DNA of 64,000 nucleotides from Notamacropus eugenii (GCF_028372415.1 NC_092876.1:221203528-221267527); one strand, 5' to 3'; positions 10,991 through 22,520 are shown, counted from the stretch's first letter. The notes: generated from the sequence alone by a model not told the origin. Translations and numbers: made by a program.

Positions 10991-11284
10991 ACATGTTATG
11001 AATTTTCTTTTTGGCGTGCTGAGTTTTAGACAATAGTCTGCTCTAGAAATTTTATAGAACAATGGTCTTTAAAAGAAAAAAACCCAAACAAGGAGATTCA
11101 TTTTAGTATCAACATATGTGCCAAATATGGTATTTTTTTTTAATTCAACAGGATATCTTTCATGTGAGACCTGCAGCTCTTCACTTTGATTTTTTAAATT
11201 AGAATATTTTACTAGGGCAAGTCAGCACAGTGAAGGAGAAAAAGCCCTGGGCTGGAATTCAAGATGGTAAAGGGACTCCAGAGG

Positions 11285-11475
11285 TGGTGTGATACATTGG
11301 AAATAATGCTGGGTTTGGAGGCAGGAAACTCAGATCTAAGTTTAGCTCTGGGACTTTCTAGCTTTGTGATCACAGGCATGTCATTAGGCTGTTTTTATTC
11401 TCAGTTTTCTCATCTGAAAATGGAGATTAATAATAATAACTGGCATCCACATAGAACTTTTAAGTTTGCAAGTTA
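11285..11475 (+). mobile_element. Degenerate CORE-SINE (MIR/THER type)
   Basis: Worn copy: GGAAATAATGCTGGGTTTGG, AGCTTTGTGATCACAGGCAT and CTCAGTTTTCTCATCTGAAA. Confidence 0.7.
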
Positions 11476-11639
11476 AAAATCATGTTTGAGATAAAATTGA
11501 AAACTTTTAAACAAAAATTTATTTGCCTTTCTTTAGCCAACCCATGGTTCTCATTATTGTATCTAGATACTTGCCTATGATAGGATTGGATGAATTAAAT
11601 TTTGAACACTAATGGTATACTTCTACACAGGCTGTCTCA

Positions 11640-11975
11640 CTTTTGTATTTATATCCCCAGTGCCTAGCACAGTGCCTGACACTTTTATGTTCATTGTTAT
11701 TGTTCAGTTGTATTCAACCCGTCATGACCCCATTTGGGGTTTTCTTGGCAAAGATACTGGAATGGTTTGCCATTTCCTTCTGTAGCTTATTTTACAGATG
11801 AGGAAACTGAGGCAAGCAGTGACTTGCCCTGGGTCACACAGCTAGTAAGTGCCTGAAGCCAGATTTTCATTCAAGAAGATGAGTCTTCTGACTCCAGACC
11901 CAGCACTCTATCCACTTCACTCCCTAGCTACCTTCCTGATTCTTAATAGGTACTTAGGTATTCAATAGATGTCTG
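11640..11975 (+). mobile_element. L2 LINE 3' terminus, interrupted by a MAR1 SINE
   Basis: TATCCCCAGTGCCTAGCACA, then GTGCCTGACAC, is the typical L2 end. After the SINE the element continues as TAATAGGTACTTAGGTATTC and AATAGATGTCTGCTGACTGA. Confidence 0.8.
11691..11934 (-). mobile_element. MAR1/WSINE-type CORE-SINE
   Basis: Antisense copy from TGTTCAGTTGTATTCAACCC through CCCCATTTGGGGTTTTCTTG and GATGAGGAAACTGAGGCAAG to CTCCCTAGCTACC. It sits inside the L2 3' end at nearly the same place as the copy at 9094-9346. Confidence 0.92.
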
Positions 11976-11981
11976 CTGACT

Positions 11982-12160
11982 GATTGATCTTCACAGCAAC
12001 CCTATGAGGTAAGGGCTGCTGTTATTATCCCCATTTTACAGATGAGGAAACTGAGGTAAAAAAAGGGTAAGGGATTTGTTCAGCATCATGCAGCTTACGT
12101 CATGAGTGGAACTCAAATTCTGGTCTTTCTGACTCCGAAGAGTCAAGGAAATGATATTTA
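11982..12160 (-). mobile_element. MIR-type CORE-SINE fragment (antisense)
   Basis: TTCACAGCAACCCTATGAGG, CCATTTTACAGATGAGGAAA and GGTCTTTCTGACTCCGAAG are the complement of a MIR-like element. Confidence 0.8.
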
Positions 12161-12329
12161 TAAAAATACAAATAATTATTTAAAATACAAAATCATAAAA
12201 GTATAAAATAATGTTTTCATTAGTCTCCTTACAAGGTTGTTAGGGGAGTGTATGCCATAAATGTTATTATTAGATTCTCTTCTCTTTCTCCATTTCTCTT
12301 TCTCTTCCTATATTCCTCTCTCTTTTTCT

Positions 12330-13060
12330 CCCGCTGCAGAGAGTTCCTGTCAGCCTTGAGGTTCTTTGATCTATTGTGACAAATGGTTGCTTGCTGGGTT
12401 TTCTGCCTCTGCTAGAGTCTCCCAGCGATTAAAGATCACGTGGCTTATTCGGCTTCATGTACTTGACCTTTTCACATGATTGGCAGGTCTAAATGGCTAC
12501 AGCCACACAGTAATTATGCACTAGCTGGGTTATGTTCATTTCATGAGGGGGAAAAAAATCCTACCACAATGACACAGTTCTGTTGGATAGCAGAAAACAT
12601 GTACCCCTCCCTGCGTCCGCTAAATAACGGAGAATAGAGGCTTTCTGTTAGTCACAATGATGTGTCCCCTTCCCACCTCAGGTTCAGTGCATTCTTTAGG
12701 CATCATGTAAATATCCAATGTACCCTCACCATGCCCACCTTCGGAATTGTTTACTCTATGGCTACCCTCTTACATAATTAAAATGTTTTGAAGCTGCTGG
12801 TTTTGCTCAGCAACACACTTCCACCCACGTTGTTTGAATAATGAAACCCAGGCTTTTGCAGCAAAGTTTATGGCCACAAAGGCAATATTGCCTTTTAATG
12901 ACACCTTGGTTTTTCATTACAGAAAAAATGTAAATAGTCCTAAAAGAGCATGTTTCTTTATCAAGTACGAAGAGTACCCAGCTAGCTTTTCTAGAGATTT
13001 TTTTTCTACATTTGAAAATATTCAAATATTGTTTTGATGATGAAATCTGAATTCTCACAG
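12330..13060. other. Repeat-free block, candidate conserved noncoding element
   Basis: This stretch contains none of the repeat families that fill the surrounding intron. It holds homeodomain-like AT cores such as CAGTAATTATGCA (near 12510), plus CCGCTAAATAACGGAG with two CpGs near 12617. A 67-codon open frame on + (12834-13037) has no family motif and no splice context. The idea of a regulatory element is inference from repeat exclusion and composition only. Confidence 0.3.
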
Positions 13061-13210
13061 ATTTGGGTGTGAATTCTACCCAGGCTTAAGACTTGGTTGT
13101 GACTTTCCTGGCTCCAAAATAAGAGACTTAGTAAGAGTTTCTGTTAGCAGGCACTGGAGTTGAGGCTCTGGGAAGTCCAGTCTTTTACGTGGAGTTTCTG
13201 AGGATCTGCC

Positions 13211-13275
13211 AGTCAATCAACAAGTATTTCTTAAGCTCCTGTTTAATGTGTCAAGCACTTGAAATGTCAAATACT
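13211..13275 (-). mobile_element. L2 LINE 3' tip (antisense)
   Basis: TCAATCAACAAGTATTTCTT followed by AAGCTCCTGTTTAATGTG is the complement of the L2 terminus. Confidence 0.65.
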
Positions 13276-13414
13276 CAAAAAACTCTCATTTTTTGGGTCA
13301 AGACAAGGTGTAGGTAAAAAGGGGTAGAAATGGGACAAGATCTCAGATGAGGCCGCTTCTCTACTAAAACAGAAAAACCCTTTCTCATCAGTTTTTCATC
13401 TTGGTAGCCTACCT

Positions 13415-13570
13415 AGTGCACAGAGAAGTTAAATGATTGGCCCATGGTCACAAGGCACAGGGCTTATCCAGGGTCACACAGCTGGTATGTCAGAGATTGG
13501 ATTTGAATCCAGATTTTCCTGGCTCCGATGCCAGCTGTCTATATATTATGCCCAATGCCTCTTAATAAAT
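13415..13570 (-). mobile_element. MIR-type CORE-SINE fragment (antisense)
   Basis: GGGTCACACAGCTGGTATGT, GATTTGAATCCAGATTTTCC and TGGCTCCGATGCCAGC are the complement of a CORE-SINE. Confidence 0.8.
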
Positions 13571-13811
13571 TATATTAAAATAGTATACCAAATTAAAATT
13601 ATATCAAATTAATTTAAAAGAAAATAATATTAAATAAATAAAATATAATTGTGTACATATTACTTCATTAATAAATATAGACAAAATAGAGAAAAGGTAA
13701 ATTATTTATGGAAGGAGCACTAGCTACTGGGGAGGAAAAAAAAACTTTTGTTTTGGTATAACTTGAGTAGTTTTGAAAGAAATGAGCTGTTCTAAGAGAC
13801 TGGAATGAAGA

Positions 13812-14065
13812 GTCTGCAGCTAGGTGGCACAATGGATAGAGCATTGCACCTGGACCCAAAAAGACCTGAGTTCAAATCTAGCCTCAGATACTGTGCCACC
13901 CTGGGCAAATCACTTAATCTCTGCCTCAGGTTTCTCATCCATAAAATGGAGATAACCATAATACCTACCCCCACCCTCAAGTGGTTATGAGGCTAAAATA
14001 AGATAACATTTGGAAAAGCATTTTGCAAAACTTGTGCACTATACTGTATTATAGAGGTTGTTATT
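13812..14065 (+). mobile_element. CORE-SINE with L2-type tail
   Basis: Head GCAGCTAGGTGGCACAATGG and CORE GAGTTCAAATCTAGCCTCAG, with the tail TGGTTATGAGGCTAAAATAA and GCATTTTGCAAAACTTG. The tail differs from that of MAR1. Confidence 0.85.
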
Positions 14066-14071
14066 GTTCAA

Positions 14072-14570
14072 CCCATGGGGCTAATCAGTGCAAAGCTTCA
14101 TGGACAGGAGATGGAAGGTGCCACGTGTGCAGAACAGGAAGAAGGCTGGGAAGCAAAGCTTTGGATTGTTAGGTTGGGAAAGTAGGTTGGAGCCAGGTTG
14201 TGGAGGACTTTCAATGCCAACCTGAGAAGTTTGCATTTGATTTTAGAGAGCTACTGTAGTTCATTTAGTACGGAAGTAACATAGTCAGACCTATACATGG
14301 GGAAAATCACCTTGGCAGCAGTGAGGGAGGATGCATTCTTAGAGAGTGAGGAGACGATTAAGGCTGGGAGACCAAGTCTGACTGAACTTGAGAGATGTCT
14401 GTGAAAGTACAGAGAAGGGGATGGACCTAAGCTATGTTCTAGAAAGAGAAAGAACAAAATTTGGTAACTGATTGCAAATGTGGGTGTGAAGGAGTATGAG
14501 GAAACATGGATAACACCAAAGTGGTAAATCTGCAAAGAAAGTGGTGCTTCAACAAAAATAAATAGAAGGA
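14072..14570 (-). mobile_element. L2 LINE ORF2 fragment (antisense)
   Basis: The reverse complement (14251-14613 frame) reads VRLGLPALIVSSLSKNASSLTAAKVIFPMYRSDYVTS in part. This matches the L2 region between the active site and the C-terminus (ARVIFLK.KSDHVTPLLKS type). Confidence 0.82.
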
Positions 14571-14823
14571 AAATTAATAAGAAAGATTCTTTTTTGGGGG
14601 GTTTTGTTTGCATCTTTTTCTTGAATTGTAGAAATAGAAGACTGTAATTATTTTCAGAAGATATTTATTCTAGGGCTGAATCAGTCTAAAAATCACTTTT
14701 GGACACATTTTTTACAAAGGTTTAATATTCATATTTTCCATCTCACTCATGGCTTGATATATTTTCAGGTTGGAACAATTCCAGATATTTTTCTTTTATT
14801 TAGGCTTCTGGTGACTATTTGCA

Positions 14824-15090
14824 GGGCAGCTAGGTGGTGTAGTGGATAGAGGACCAGCCCTGAATTCAGGAAGACTCATCTTCCCAAGTTCAAATCTGGC
14901 CTGAGACACTTAGGAGCTGTGTGACCCTGGGCAGGTCACTTAACCTTTGTTTGCCTCAGTTTCCTCATCTGTAAAATGAACTGGAGAATAGAATAGCAGA
15001 CCACTCTGGATGTTTTTGCCAAAAAATAATCCCAAATGGGGTCAGGAAGAGTCAGACATGACTGAAAAATAACTGAACAACAACATTTAT
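14824..15090 (+). mobile_element. MAR1/WSINE-type CORE-SINE
   Basis: Full-length copy from GGGCAGCTAGGTGGTGTAGT to the RTE-like tail GTCAGACATGACTGAAAAAT, ending in AACTGAACAACAACA. Confidence 0.95.
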
Positions 15091-15194
15091 TTATGAATAA
15101 ACCTATCTATCATATGTACTCTATTCCAATATTCTAAGTATCCACTTCTCCATACTTCTCTAATAAATATTAAGGAATATTATCATACTTGCTA

Positions 15195-15272
15195 GAAGTC
15201 ACAATAGAGGAACATGTACTTTTAAGCACTAAAGCTTAAAGACGCACTAAGATTTTGGGGACATCCTGTATG
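15195..15272. mobile_element. Mariner-like miniature element, right half
   Basis: CTAAAGCTTAAAGACGCACT followed by AAGATTTTGGGGACATCCTG corresponds to the right arm of the palindromic element best preserved at 39687-39766 (CTTTTGGGACACC end). The left arm is too worn to delimit. Confidence 0.6.
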
Positions 15273-15274
15273 GA

Positions 15275-15857
15275 ACCTTTTTTTTCAGTTGTTCACACAT
15301 ACTTTCTCCTTTTCTATTTATTTCTTTACTATCTCCACATATCCAATCAGTTGCCAAACATTGGCAGCTCAAAAATGTGTATGATCCATTTCCCATTCTC
15401 CAGTCATACACCCCAATCCCAGCCCTCTTCACCTCTTGCCTGGACTGTTATAATAATATACTAATTAATCTTCCTGCTTCCCACCTTTCCCAACAGTTAG
15501 GATGTCTAAGATTAAATGTAAACTTTTCTTGTTTGTTGTTCAGTTGTGTCTGATTCCTGGTGATTCCATTTGTTCTTAGCAAAGATACTGAAGTGGTTTG
15601 CCATTTTGTTCTCCAACTCATTTTACAGATGAGGAAATGGAGGCAGACGATGTTAAGTGGTCACACATCTAGTGTCTGAGGCCAGATTTGAACTCAGAAA
15701 GATCATTCTTCCTGACTTCAGGCCTGCCCCTCTAATCACCTTGCTTTGTTCAACATTTAAAACCCTGACCCTAGTCTATCTTTCCAGTTTTATTCTATCT
15801 TCACAGGCTAGCATGGTGTCCAGCACATAGAATGCGCTTAAGATATGTTTGTTGGAG
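15275..15857 (+). mobile_element. L2 LINE 3' region, interrupted by a MAR1 SINE
   Basis: The first part (to 15527) carries the L2 segment CACATATCCAATCAGTTGCC and CTTGCCTGGACTGTTATAAT. After the SINE it resumes with AACATTTAAAACCCTGACCC and ends with GTCCAGCACATAGAATGCGC, the L2 terminus. Confidence 0.75.
15528..15745 (-). mobile_element. MAR1/WSINE-type CORE-SINE
   Basis: Antisense copy: TTTGTTGTTCAGTTGTGTCT, GGTTTGCCATTTTGTTCTCC and CAGATTTGAACTCAGAAAGA. It has an internal deletion around the CORE (AAGTGGTCACACATCTAGTG). Confidence 0.88.
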
Positions 15858-16045
15858 GATTCATTTCTGTCACTTCGCTCTCCTATCCTTTCTTCTTTTC
15901 CTTTTTCCTCACTGCCTAGTCTTTTGCCCACTGTGTTTATTTTTCTCTCATCTCTCTTACAACTTCTCTATGTTTTCTCATGTTTCCTGGCCTCTTTCTG
16001 CTCTCTAGAACTTCCATTCCTGCCTATAAAGGATCATCTTGTCTA

Positions 16046-16256
16046 GAAGAGGTAATATGTTGTCATGGAACTGACATTCCCCCTGAAATCATGGGACCTT
16101 AGTTTGAATACTGATGCTGCCACCTCCTACTTTTGTGACCTTGGGCAACTTCTTTGTTCCTCAGTTTCTTTATTTGTAATGTGAAGGAGGAGAGTTAGAC
16201 TAGATGACTTTTGAGGTCCCTTCCATCTTTAAAGCTAAAGATACTATGAATTGATA
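16046..16256 (+). mobile_element. CORE-SINE with L3-type tail
   Basis: The body CTTTTGTGACCTTGGGCAAC and CTCAGTTTCTTTATTTGTAA joins to TTAGACTAGATGACTTTTGA, then GGTCCCTTCCATCTTTAAAG. This is the tail shared with L3/CR1 LINEs. Confidence 0.78.
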
Positions 16257-16347
16257 TTAGCCTCAAGGAAAGACAGTGGTGAATGGTAAACCTGACTATG
16301 GACACCAACTCTAGCAGCTGAAGAGATTTCTGGTGCCACAGCAGTAC

Positions 16348-16600
16348 GGATCAATCAATAAACATTTATTAAGCACCTGTTCTATGCCAGGAACTGTGCT
16401 AAGCCCTGGGGATGCAAAAACAGGCAAAAGATGGTCCCTGTGCTCAAGGAGCTTACACTAGCAAGCAAATGAACAAGTTACATACAGAATAATTAAGAAA
16501 TAATTAATGCACTGGAATTAAGAGGCATTGGGGAAGGCTTCCTGTAGAATGTGAGGTTTTTAGCTGGAACTTTAATTGCTAATCTGGTAGCTGGAGCTAC
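16348..16600 (-). mobile_element. L2 LINE 3' end (antisense)
   Basis: GATCAATCAATAAACATTTA, TTAAGCACCTGTTCTATGCC and GGAACTGTGCTAAGCCCTGG are an almost undamaged complement of the L2 terminus. The upstream antisense part includes GGAATTAAGAGGCATTGGGG and GCTTCCTGTAGAATGTGAGG. Confidence 0.9.
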
Positions 16601-17247
16601 ATTTACATGGGATATTTTACATATGCCCTTCCTGACCTAAGTAAAAGCAATTCCCCTGTTGTGATAATGATGCAGCCTCCCATCACCCTACCTAACCCTA
16701 CCCTCAAATATTTTCTGTCCCCCTCCAATATGCATCTGAGGCAGCATCCAGAAGACCTGTTATTAAACCGACTGTGAAAAGAAGAATGAATGATTTCCTT
16801 CCAATTTCCTTCCCCCAAAATATTTTTTTCTCCTTTTGGTGGATTCTGAAGTTCTTTGTGCACATAACTGATTTGGAAACACTTAACAAATCCAGTCTTC
16901 ACTTTTCAGTTAAATGGCAGGCCCATGGAAGAAACCTAAATGGTATATTTATAGTGGCATGCCTTGAATGAGATTAAGAACTCACAGAGTTTTATGCATA
17001 GTTACATAAGAATATTATTGTGAGGATTTTAACTTTGTTTTTCTCTGCCTCTTTTAGGATTTTGTAATATTTTTCACATATGATAATGAAATCTTTTTTA
17101 ATGTTTCACTTAGTAAATGGATAATATCTAATTAGAGGCCTTCTACATGAGTTCATGAGGTATTACTGATAAGATGTTCACTGGTGCAATTTTCTGTATT
17201 CTGAACAATCTCAGAATTTCACCTGTGCACTTATTTTCTTCACGTAG
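16601..17247 (+). other. Intron upstream of SLC4A10 exon, with splice acceptor
   Basis: No repeat recognised. The last bases form the acceptor: a T-rich tract (TTATTTTCTTCACGTAG) ending in AG at 17246-17247. Confidence 0.6.
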
Positions 17248-17394
17248 GTCATCGTACACTGTTCATTGGAGTCCATGTTCCCCTGGGAGGGAGAAAGAGT
17301 CACCGACGTCACAGACATCGTGGACATAAACACAGAAAGAGAGATAGAGAAAGAGACTCAGGTTTGGAGGATGGACGGGAGTCTCCTTCTTTTG
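17248..17394 (+). CDS. SLC4A10: SLC4A10 coding exon (N-terminal cytoplasmic domain, about residues 44-92)
   Basis: This exon encodes part of the cytoplasmic N-terminus of a sodium-driven bicarbonate transporter. In the family, SLC4A10 (NBCn2/NCBE) moves Na+ and HCO3- across the plasma membrane of neurons and choroid plexus and so raises cell pH. The frame reads HRTLFIGVHVPLGG, then a strongly basic His/Arg stretch (KSHRRHRHRGHKHRKR), then the acidic GLEDGRESPSF. The first two bases complete a Gly codon split by the upstream intron, and the last base G starts an Asp codon finished by the exon at 54909. The 147-bp length fits (2+144+1). Splice sites are CACGTAG before and G|GTAAGA after. SLC4A7 and SLC4A8 differ in this segment (for example AVYIGVHVPF or TLYVGVRMPL), so SLC4A10 is the best match. 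The start codon lies in an upstream exon outside the window. Confidence 0.95.
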
Positions 17395-20300
17395 GTAAGA
17401 ATCTCTCCCTCTCCCCCACGTTACCATTTAAAATAATCAGTTCTGTAAAAATTCACAGATTTATGGGACTCACATTATTCTGCTGTGTTCTATGTGTACT
17501 TCCTTAAGCAACAGAGATGGCTTTTGAGTTTGTAATAAAAAAAAACCCAAAAGATACCTTACCATGTAAACAGACTTTAAAGATGCTGGGGCAGAAATTT
17601 TCAATCTTGATGATTACTCTCTTAGCTACTTTTATGAAAGGGATGGATTATTTAGGTATGAGATGGAGAAATCAAAATATGAATACTAGCACTACATCTC
17701 TAAATTATTCACATAAATAGAAATGATTGCTTTCATTTTTTTAATTCAAGGAAAATAGGTACTTATCAAATTTTTGCTTAGACATCTGTGGCTGCCCAGT
17801 GTTTGCTGGGCATGAAAGTCTCTAAAAATGAAAATTCTGCTTAATCAAATTGACTGCAAAAGAATTCCAAATATATTCATGCTTTAGCTTTTGAGAACCC
17901 GTAAAATGATGGTTACTATGTAGAACTCTCAAAAGATTATTCTTTTCTTATGGTACTGTAGACATTTAACACGTTTTTGATGATTCATTTTCAAGGTACC
18001 ACGAAGGAAATAAAAAGTGTACAACATGATCCCTGAACAATATGCTTAAATTCTTTTTAGGGAAACAAGAATGTTGCATCTGAAGGAATTTCCGACAATG
18101 ACAACAAATTATAAAATGTTAATTTGATAAGTCAAGTAACCCAGAAAAAAACATGGAGTAGTCAGGGAAGGGGAAATGCATTTTTGTTTCAAATTTTGTT
18201 TCAAATCTAATTTTTTGCTTCTGTGTGAAGGGATATCCGGAAAGAAATGGTAATTAGTTAAGTTAGAAAAGAAGGGCCATTTTATGGTCAGGGCAAATAC
18301 GAGATCACACCTACAGTCTCTTCTAGTTCTAAGTCTATAATTCTTAATGACTCCTTGAAAATTTTTTAAAAAGATGATTTTTTTCTTAAATTCCCTTTTT
18401 GTGAAACTGTATATTAAAAGTGTTTTGAATCAAGATCAAAAGAAAAATTATTTCAGAGAATAAGGATTAAATTTCCAATTATGTAGTATTAAAGAAAATA
18501 TATTAATATAGCTTAGAAAAGTGTTATAAGTAGGTCATGATAGGCTGTACTTCAGTTCATTTGGGAAGAACACTAAGATGTACTATGAAGGTTTTACCCC
18601 TAGCTTCTGGATTTGTCTATGATGTAAGTATTCCATCATACTTCCTGCATACCATCAACTAAGCATTTCATGTATAATCATCTTGTTTTTATTTCTTAGG
18701 TTCAGAATAAAATTAATAATTTTTAAAGAGTGAACCTAATTAAAATATATATTTGCTCATGTAGTATTAATAAGTAAGTTATCACTAATTCACTATGAGA
18801 TTCCAAACAAGTCATATGACCACAGAATTTTAGAGCTAGGAAGAAGAGATGTCAGCGTTCATCAAGTAATAGAATCTTTCTATCACAAAATTATAAAGTC
18901 ATTAACATCACCTAGTCTAACCTTTTACTCATAAACACATCTCCTCTACAATATTTTCAACAAGTGTTTATACATTTTCTACCTGAATAAACTCAGATAG
19001 AGTTTCCTGAAGAAACAGCTTCTTCCATTTCTGGATAGCTCTATTTACTATAATTTCAATTATATTTAATGGATTTAGATGTTTATATGACTATTACCAG
19101 TTAACTAGTTTGACTTCTTTAACACTACATGAGCAAATACATATCATTTAATGGTTCTCTCTTTTTTCCTTCACAGATATTGAAACTATCCTTAATATTT
19201 CACTGTATTAGGAGACTGAAAGTTCAGGGTATTAACATCTCTTCATGTTCACCTAAGTACAAAAAAGTCATATGGAACTCCAGGAGTTCTCCAATGGTTA
19301 GCTGACAGACCATAGTGAACAATTACAAAGCAGGAGTACTTTATTCAGCTAAATCAACTCAAAGTTCCCTAAATGTATATTCTTGCAGAGTAGCCTTTTG
19401 GCTTCTCTGGCTGAGTAAATTCCCTTCTGTTGAATAACCTAAATGTGTATCACTTAGTTAAAATATTGAACACAAACTATCATAGATTAGACCTAGCCCA
19501 GAATGAGAATGTTCTTCAGTGACCATGTGAGTATAGAGTCCTGTCTACAACTGCCAAAAAACTCACAAAGAATCTATCAGAGTTGAGAAAGTAACTGATC
19601 ATTACAGCTATGATCAGATCTGCAGCAGCACTAAGAGACTGGAAGAGATGAGCTTATTTTTCATTTCCCATTCCTTAATACTGGTCCCAGTGGTCAGGCA
19701 CTAAGTATACCTAATATGACCTGTGAGGTACTACTTATTATCTCTTGCTTCTCTCCTGTTGCTCCTTCAAAAAACCTTTTGGTATTTCCTCTTCCTAACT
19801 TTTCAGTGTTCTTCTAAAGGTTCTCTTCTGTGTTCTCCTTTCTCTCTCCCTTTCTCTACTCTTTTTTGGACATTTCAGAATCAAACAATATTTTGTTTAG
19901 AGAAAAGAAAACTACCAAAGCAACAAAGAGATAACTGAAAGCAGAGTAGAAATTTAGAAATGCTAGTAAATTGGAAGCCACGAATAAGTAGGCTGATTTA
20001 AAGACTATTAATGAATAACAAAGGAGAGTAGAAAGAATACAATTGACCAAAATAGCAAATGGAAATTTACAGAGAGAAAGCAAATGGAAAATCAAGTAAA
20101 ACAAATAAGAGAAAGTTAACATTTTAAAGTAGCCGTCATGTGAGATATTAATGGACATAGTATGGTCAGTTCTCAAAAGAAGAAATTCGACAGAATATTA
20201 AACTGTAAGGAAAATGAAGTTAAAAGCACCTTTGTACTGTTAGAACTCTAATGAAAACTCTAATGAACACATGTGGTTCACTTGTAGTGACGGCACTGTG

Positions 20301-21242
20301 GCATATACAACCTGTATAATGGAAGAGTGTAGAAAGACACGTCACCGTCGAGTAAAAAGGAATATTTTTAGTTCCTTAGGGAAATGCAAATGCCAGTGTA
20401 ATTTTAGGTTCTGTGGTAGTCATTACAAGACCCTTAATTTTAGACTGAATTTTAAATTAACCACATGGACATTTTGACTTTGCTTGCTGGAGAACAAAAT
20501 AACTCCAAGCTCTGGTGTTCCTAACAGTGAAATTTATCAGGGATTAGGTATAACAGGGGAAATGAAACTGTGAACAAGCAAGGAAAATTAAGTTGATTTT
20601 ATACACATACACTCACACGTATACATATATGCAAACATATATACTTATTAGTTATAGAGATGAAGGGAATTATGTGCAGAATTTAATATTTGATGATATG
20701 AAAAATCTGAATGAGAAAGCTGTAATGACAAATTGTCTTATTACAAGAACATCTCTGTCACAAGTGCCCCAGAAATATCTGATTGATAAGGAGGCATTTA
20801 ATACTCTGAAACAGTTGTTATGGTACTTATTTGTGAAACACTGATTCTTAGAATCCCTGAAGATTGCTGACATGATGAGAATAATCCTTAATTCTGGGTT
20901 ATGTCCTTTTAAATTCACTTATCCTTCTATCTTACTTATCTTCTTATTATTTTCTGGAATGTCATAGGATTGGAATATTAGTTTAGCACAAGAAAAAAAA
21001 CTTTGGTTTCCTTTGAGGAAGGACATAAAATGAAATGTATCAGTGTGAAGCAGTTTCCTTTTTTGATATAATCTTTGAAGTCTTAAATAAGGACCAGAGA
21101 GTAAGACACTCTCTGTATTTTGGGGGAAAAAATTGTTCTTGTTAAAATCTCCCATTCTCCGTCAGCCTTTTGGTGAATATTAATACATGTTAATATGTAA
21201 TCATAAATACCACAAGAACTTGAAAGTTCATTTAAAGAAATA
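17395..21242 (+). other. SLC4A10: SLC4A10 intron, 5' part; repeat-poor, nothing recognised
   Basis: The donor GTAAGAATC follows the exon. The next 3.8 kb is AT-rich and unusually free of the SINE and LINE copies seen elsewhere. A small CA/TA simple repeat lies near 20602-20645. I saw no further exon; the whole intron runs to 54908. Confidence 0.6.
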
Positions 21243-21300
21243 TCACTCAGCACAGTATCTGACACATCAAAATGCTTAATAAATGCTTGTTAACTTTTAA
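21243..21300 (+). mobile_element. L2 LINE 3' tip
   Basis: CAGCACAGTATCTGACACAT followed by AATGCTTAATAAATGCTTGT is the terminal L2 motif. Confidence 0.75.
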
Positions 21301-22269
21301 ACTAGGCAAGACTATTCTTTAAAAGAAAAAAGGGAAGAAAATATCAATACAACTAGAAGTGAAATATAAAAATTCTACTTTATCTCTAATAAGTCTAAGT
21401 TCTGATTTGCATAAAGATGAACATCAGAGGGTTTTAATGGAGCTTCATTCTCATTAGTATGGAATACTGATCTATCACTCAATTGAAGCTAATTTGGTAA
21501 ACTGGTATTTAAAATCTTGGCCACAGAAAGAGCCAAAAATGAAGCAAAAACAAAACCCCAGGGTTAACCACTATTGCTTCTCAATGGATACATCTCCTGA
21601 AATTGCAAAAGCCACATATAAATTGTGTCATACATAGGAGGGTATGCATGTGTTAACTTTATCCAAATAATAGGAAATTGAAGAATTTAGCAAGAAACCA
21701 GATTTTTCATTTTTTTTTTTTTGCTCTGCTAGCTAATGATATTTTTATTCCTACCTTTCCTTAGTTTAGTCATTAATGTTGTGGGTACTCAAGGAGTACT
21801 TTTCTAATTGACTTCCAGTCTTTGGTTCCCATACATTTACTGTGTATTTAGAGATTCTATTAATTTAGAGTCAAAAGTTATCTAATATGTTTGAAATAAA
21901 ATCTAATAGAACTTCATTTAACAGACTTTTGTGGATAACCCACCTAAATCCATATGACCCAAATGTAACTTTCTTTTTAAAATCCTTATCAAACTTTTGT
22001 TGTCTAAAAAAGTAGCTTGCAGACTTGCACAGAAGGAGGTATGAGTTGTTGTGGGTTGTTTAGGTTAAATTTTTCTAACCATTTATTCAGTTAACCTAAA
22101 TTTCTCACTGATAATCTACTGGAATCAAAGCTACTTCAGACTGTAGGGATAAAGCTGGTTACAAGTAAGGTACTGTTATTCTTGTGAGAGAGATTGAACT
22201 GTACTATATATTAATGTTTATTTTTTTAAATAATTTTTTTATGTCTTTTGTATTTACATTTTCAATTGT
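21301..22269. other. SLC4A10 intron, nothing recognised
   Basis: AT-rich intron with a T-run near 21711-21721. No repeat or exon recognised. Confidence 0.45.
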
Positions 22270-22520
22270 TTTTAATCATTTTTCACTTGTGTGTGACTCT
22301 TTGTGACACCATTTGGGGATTTCTTGGGGAAGATAATGGAGTGGTTTGCCATTTCCTTCTGCAGCTCATTTTATAGAGGAGGAAACAAGGGCAAACAGGG
22401 TTAAGTGATTTGTCCAGGGCCACACAGCGAGTAAGTGTCTGAGGCTGGATTTGTACTCAGAAAGATGAGTGTTCTCCACTCCAGCCTGGATACTCTATCC
22501 ACTGCACCACCTAGTGGCAG
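22270..22520 (-). mobile_element. MAR1/WSINE-type CORE-SINE
   Basis: Antisense copy: GTGTGACTCTTTGTGACACC, CATTTGGGGATTTCTTGGGG, then the CORE complement and ATCCACTGCACCACCTAGTG. Confidence 0.93.

Noticed and set aside
12834-13037. Possible alternative SLC4A10 first exon in the repeat-free island
   Set aside because: The frame has a Met but no similarity to known SLC4 N-termini and no evident donor in frame; left as noncoding.
14251-14613. 120-codon open frame on the - strand
   Set aside because: It is a fragment of decayed L2 ORF2, not a host gene.
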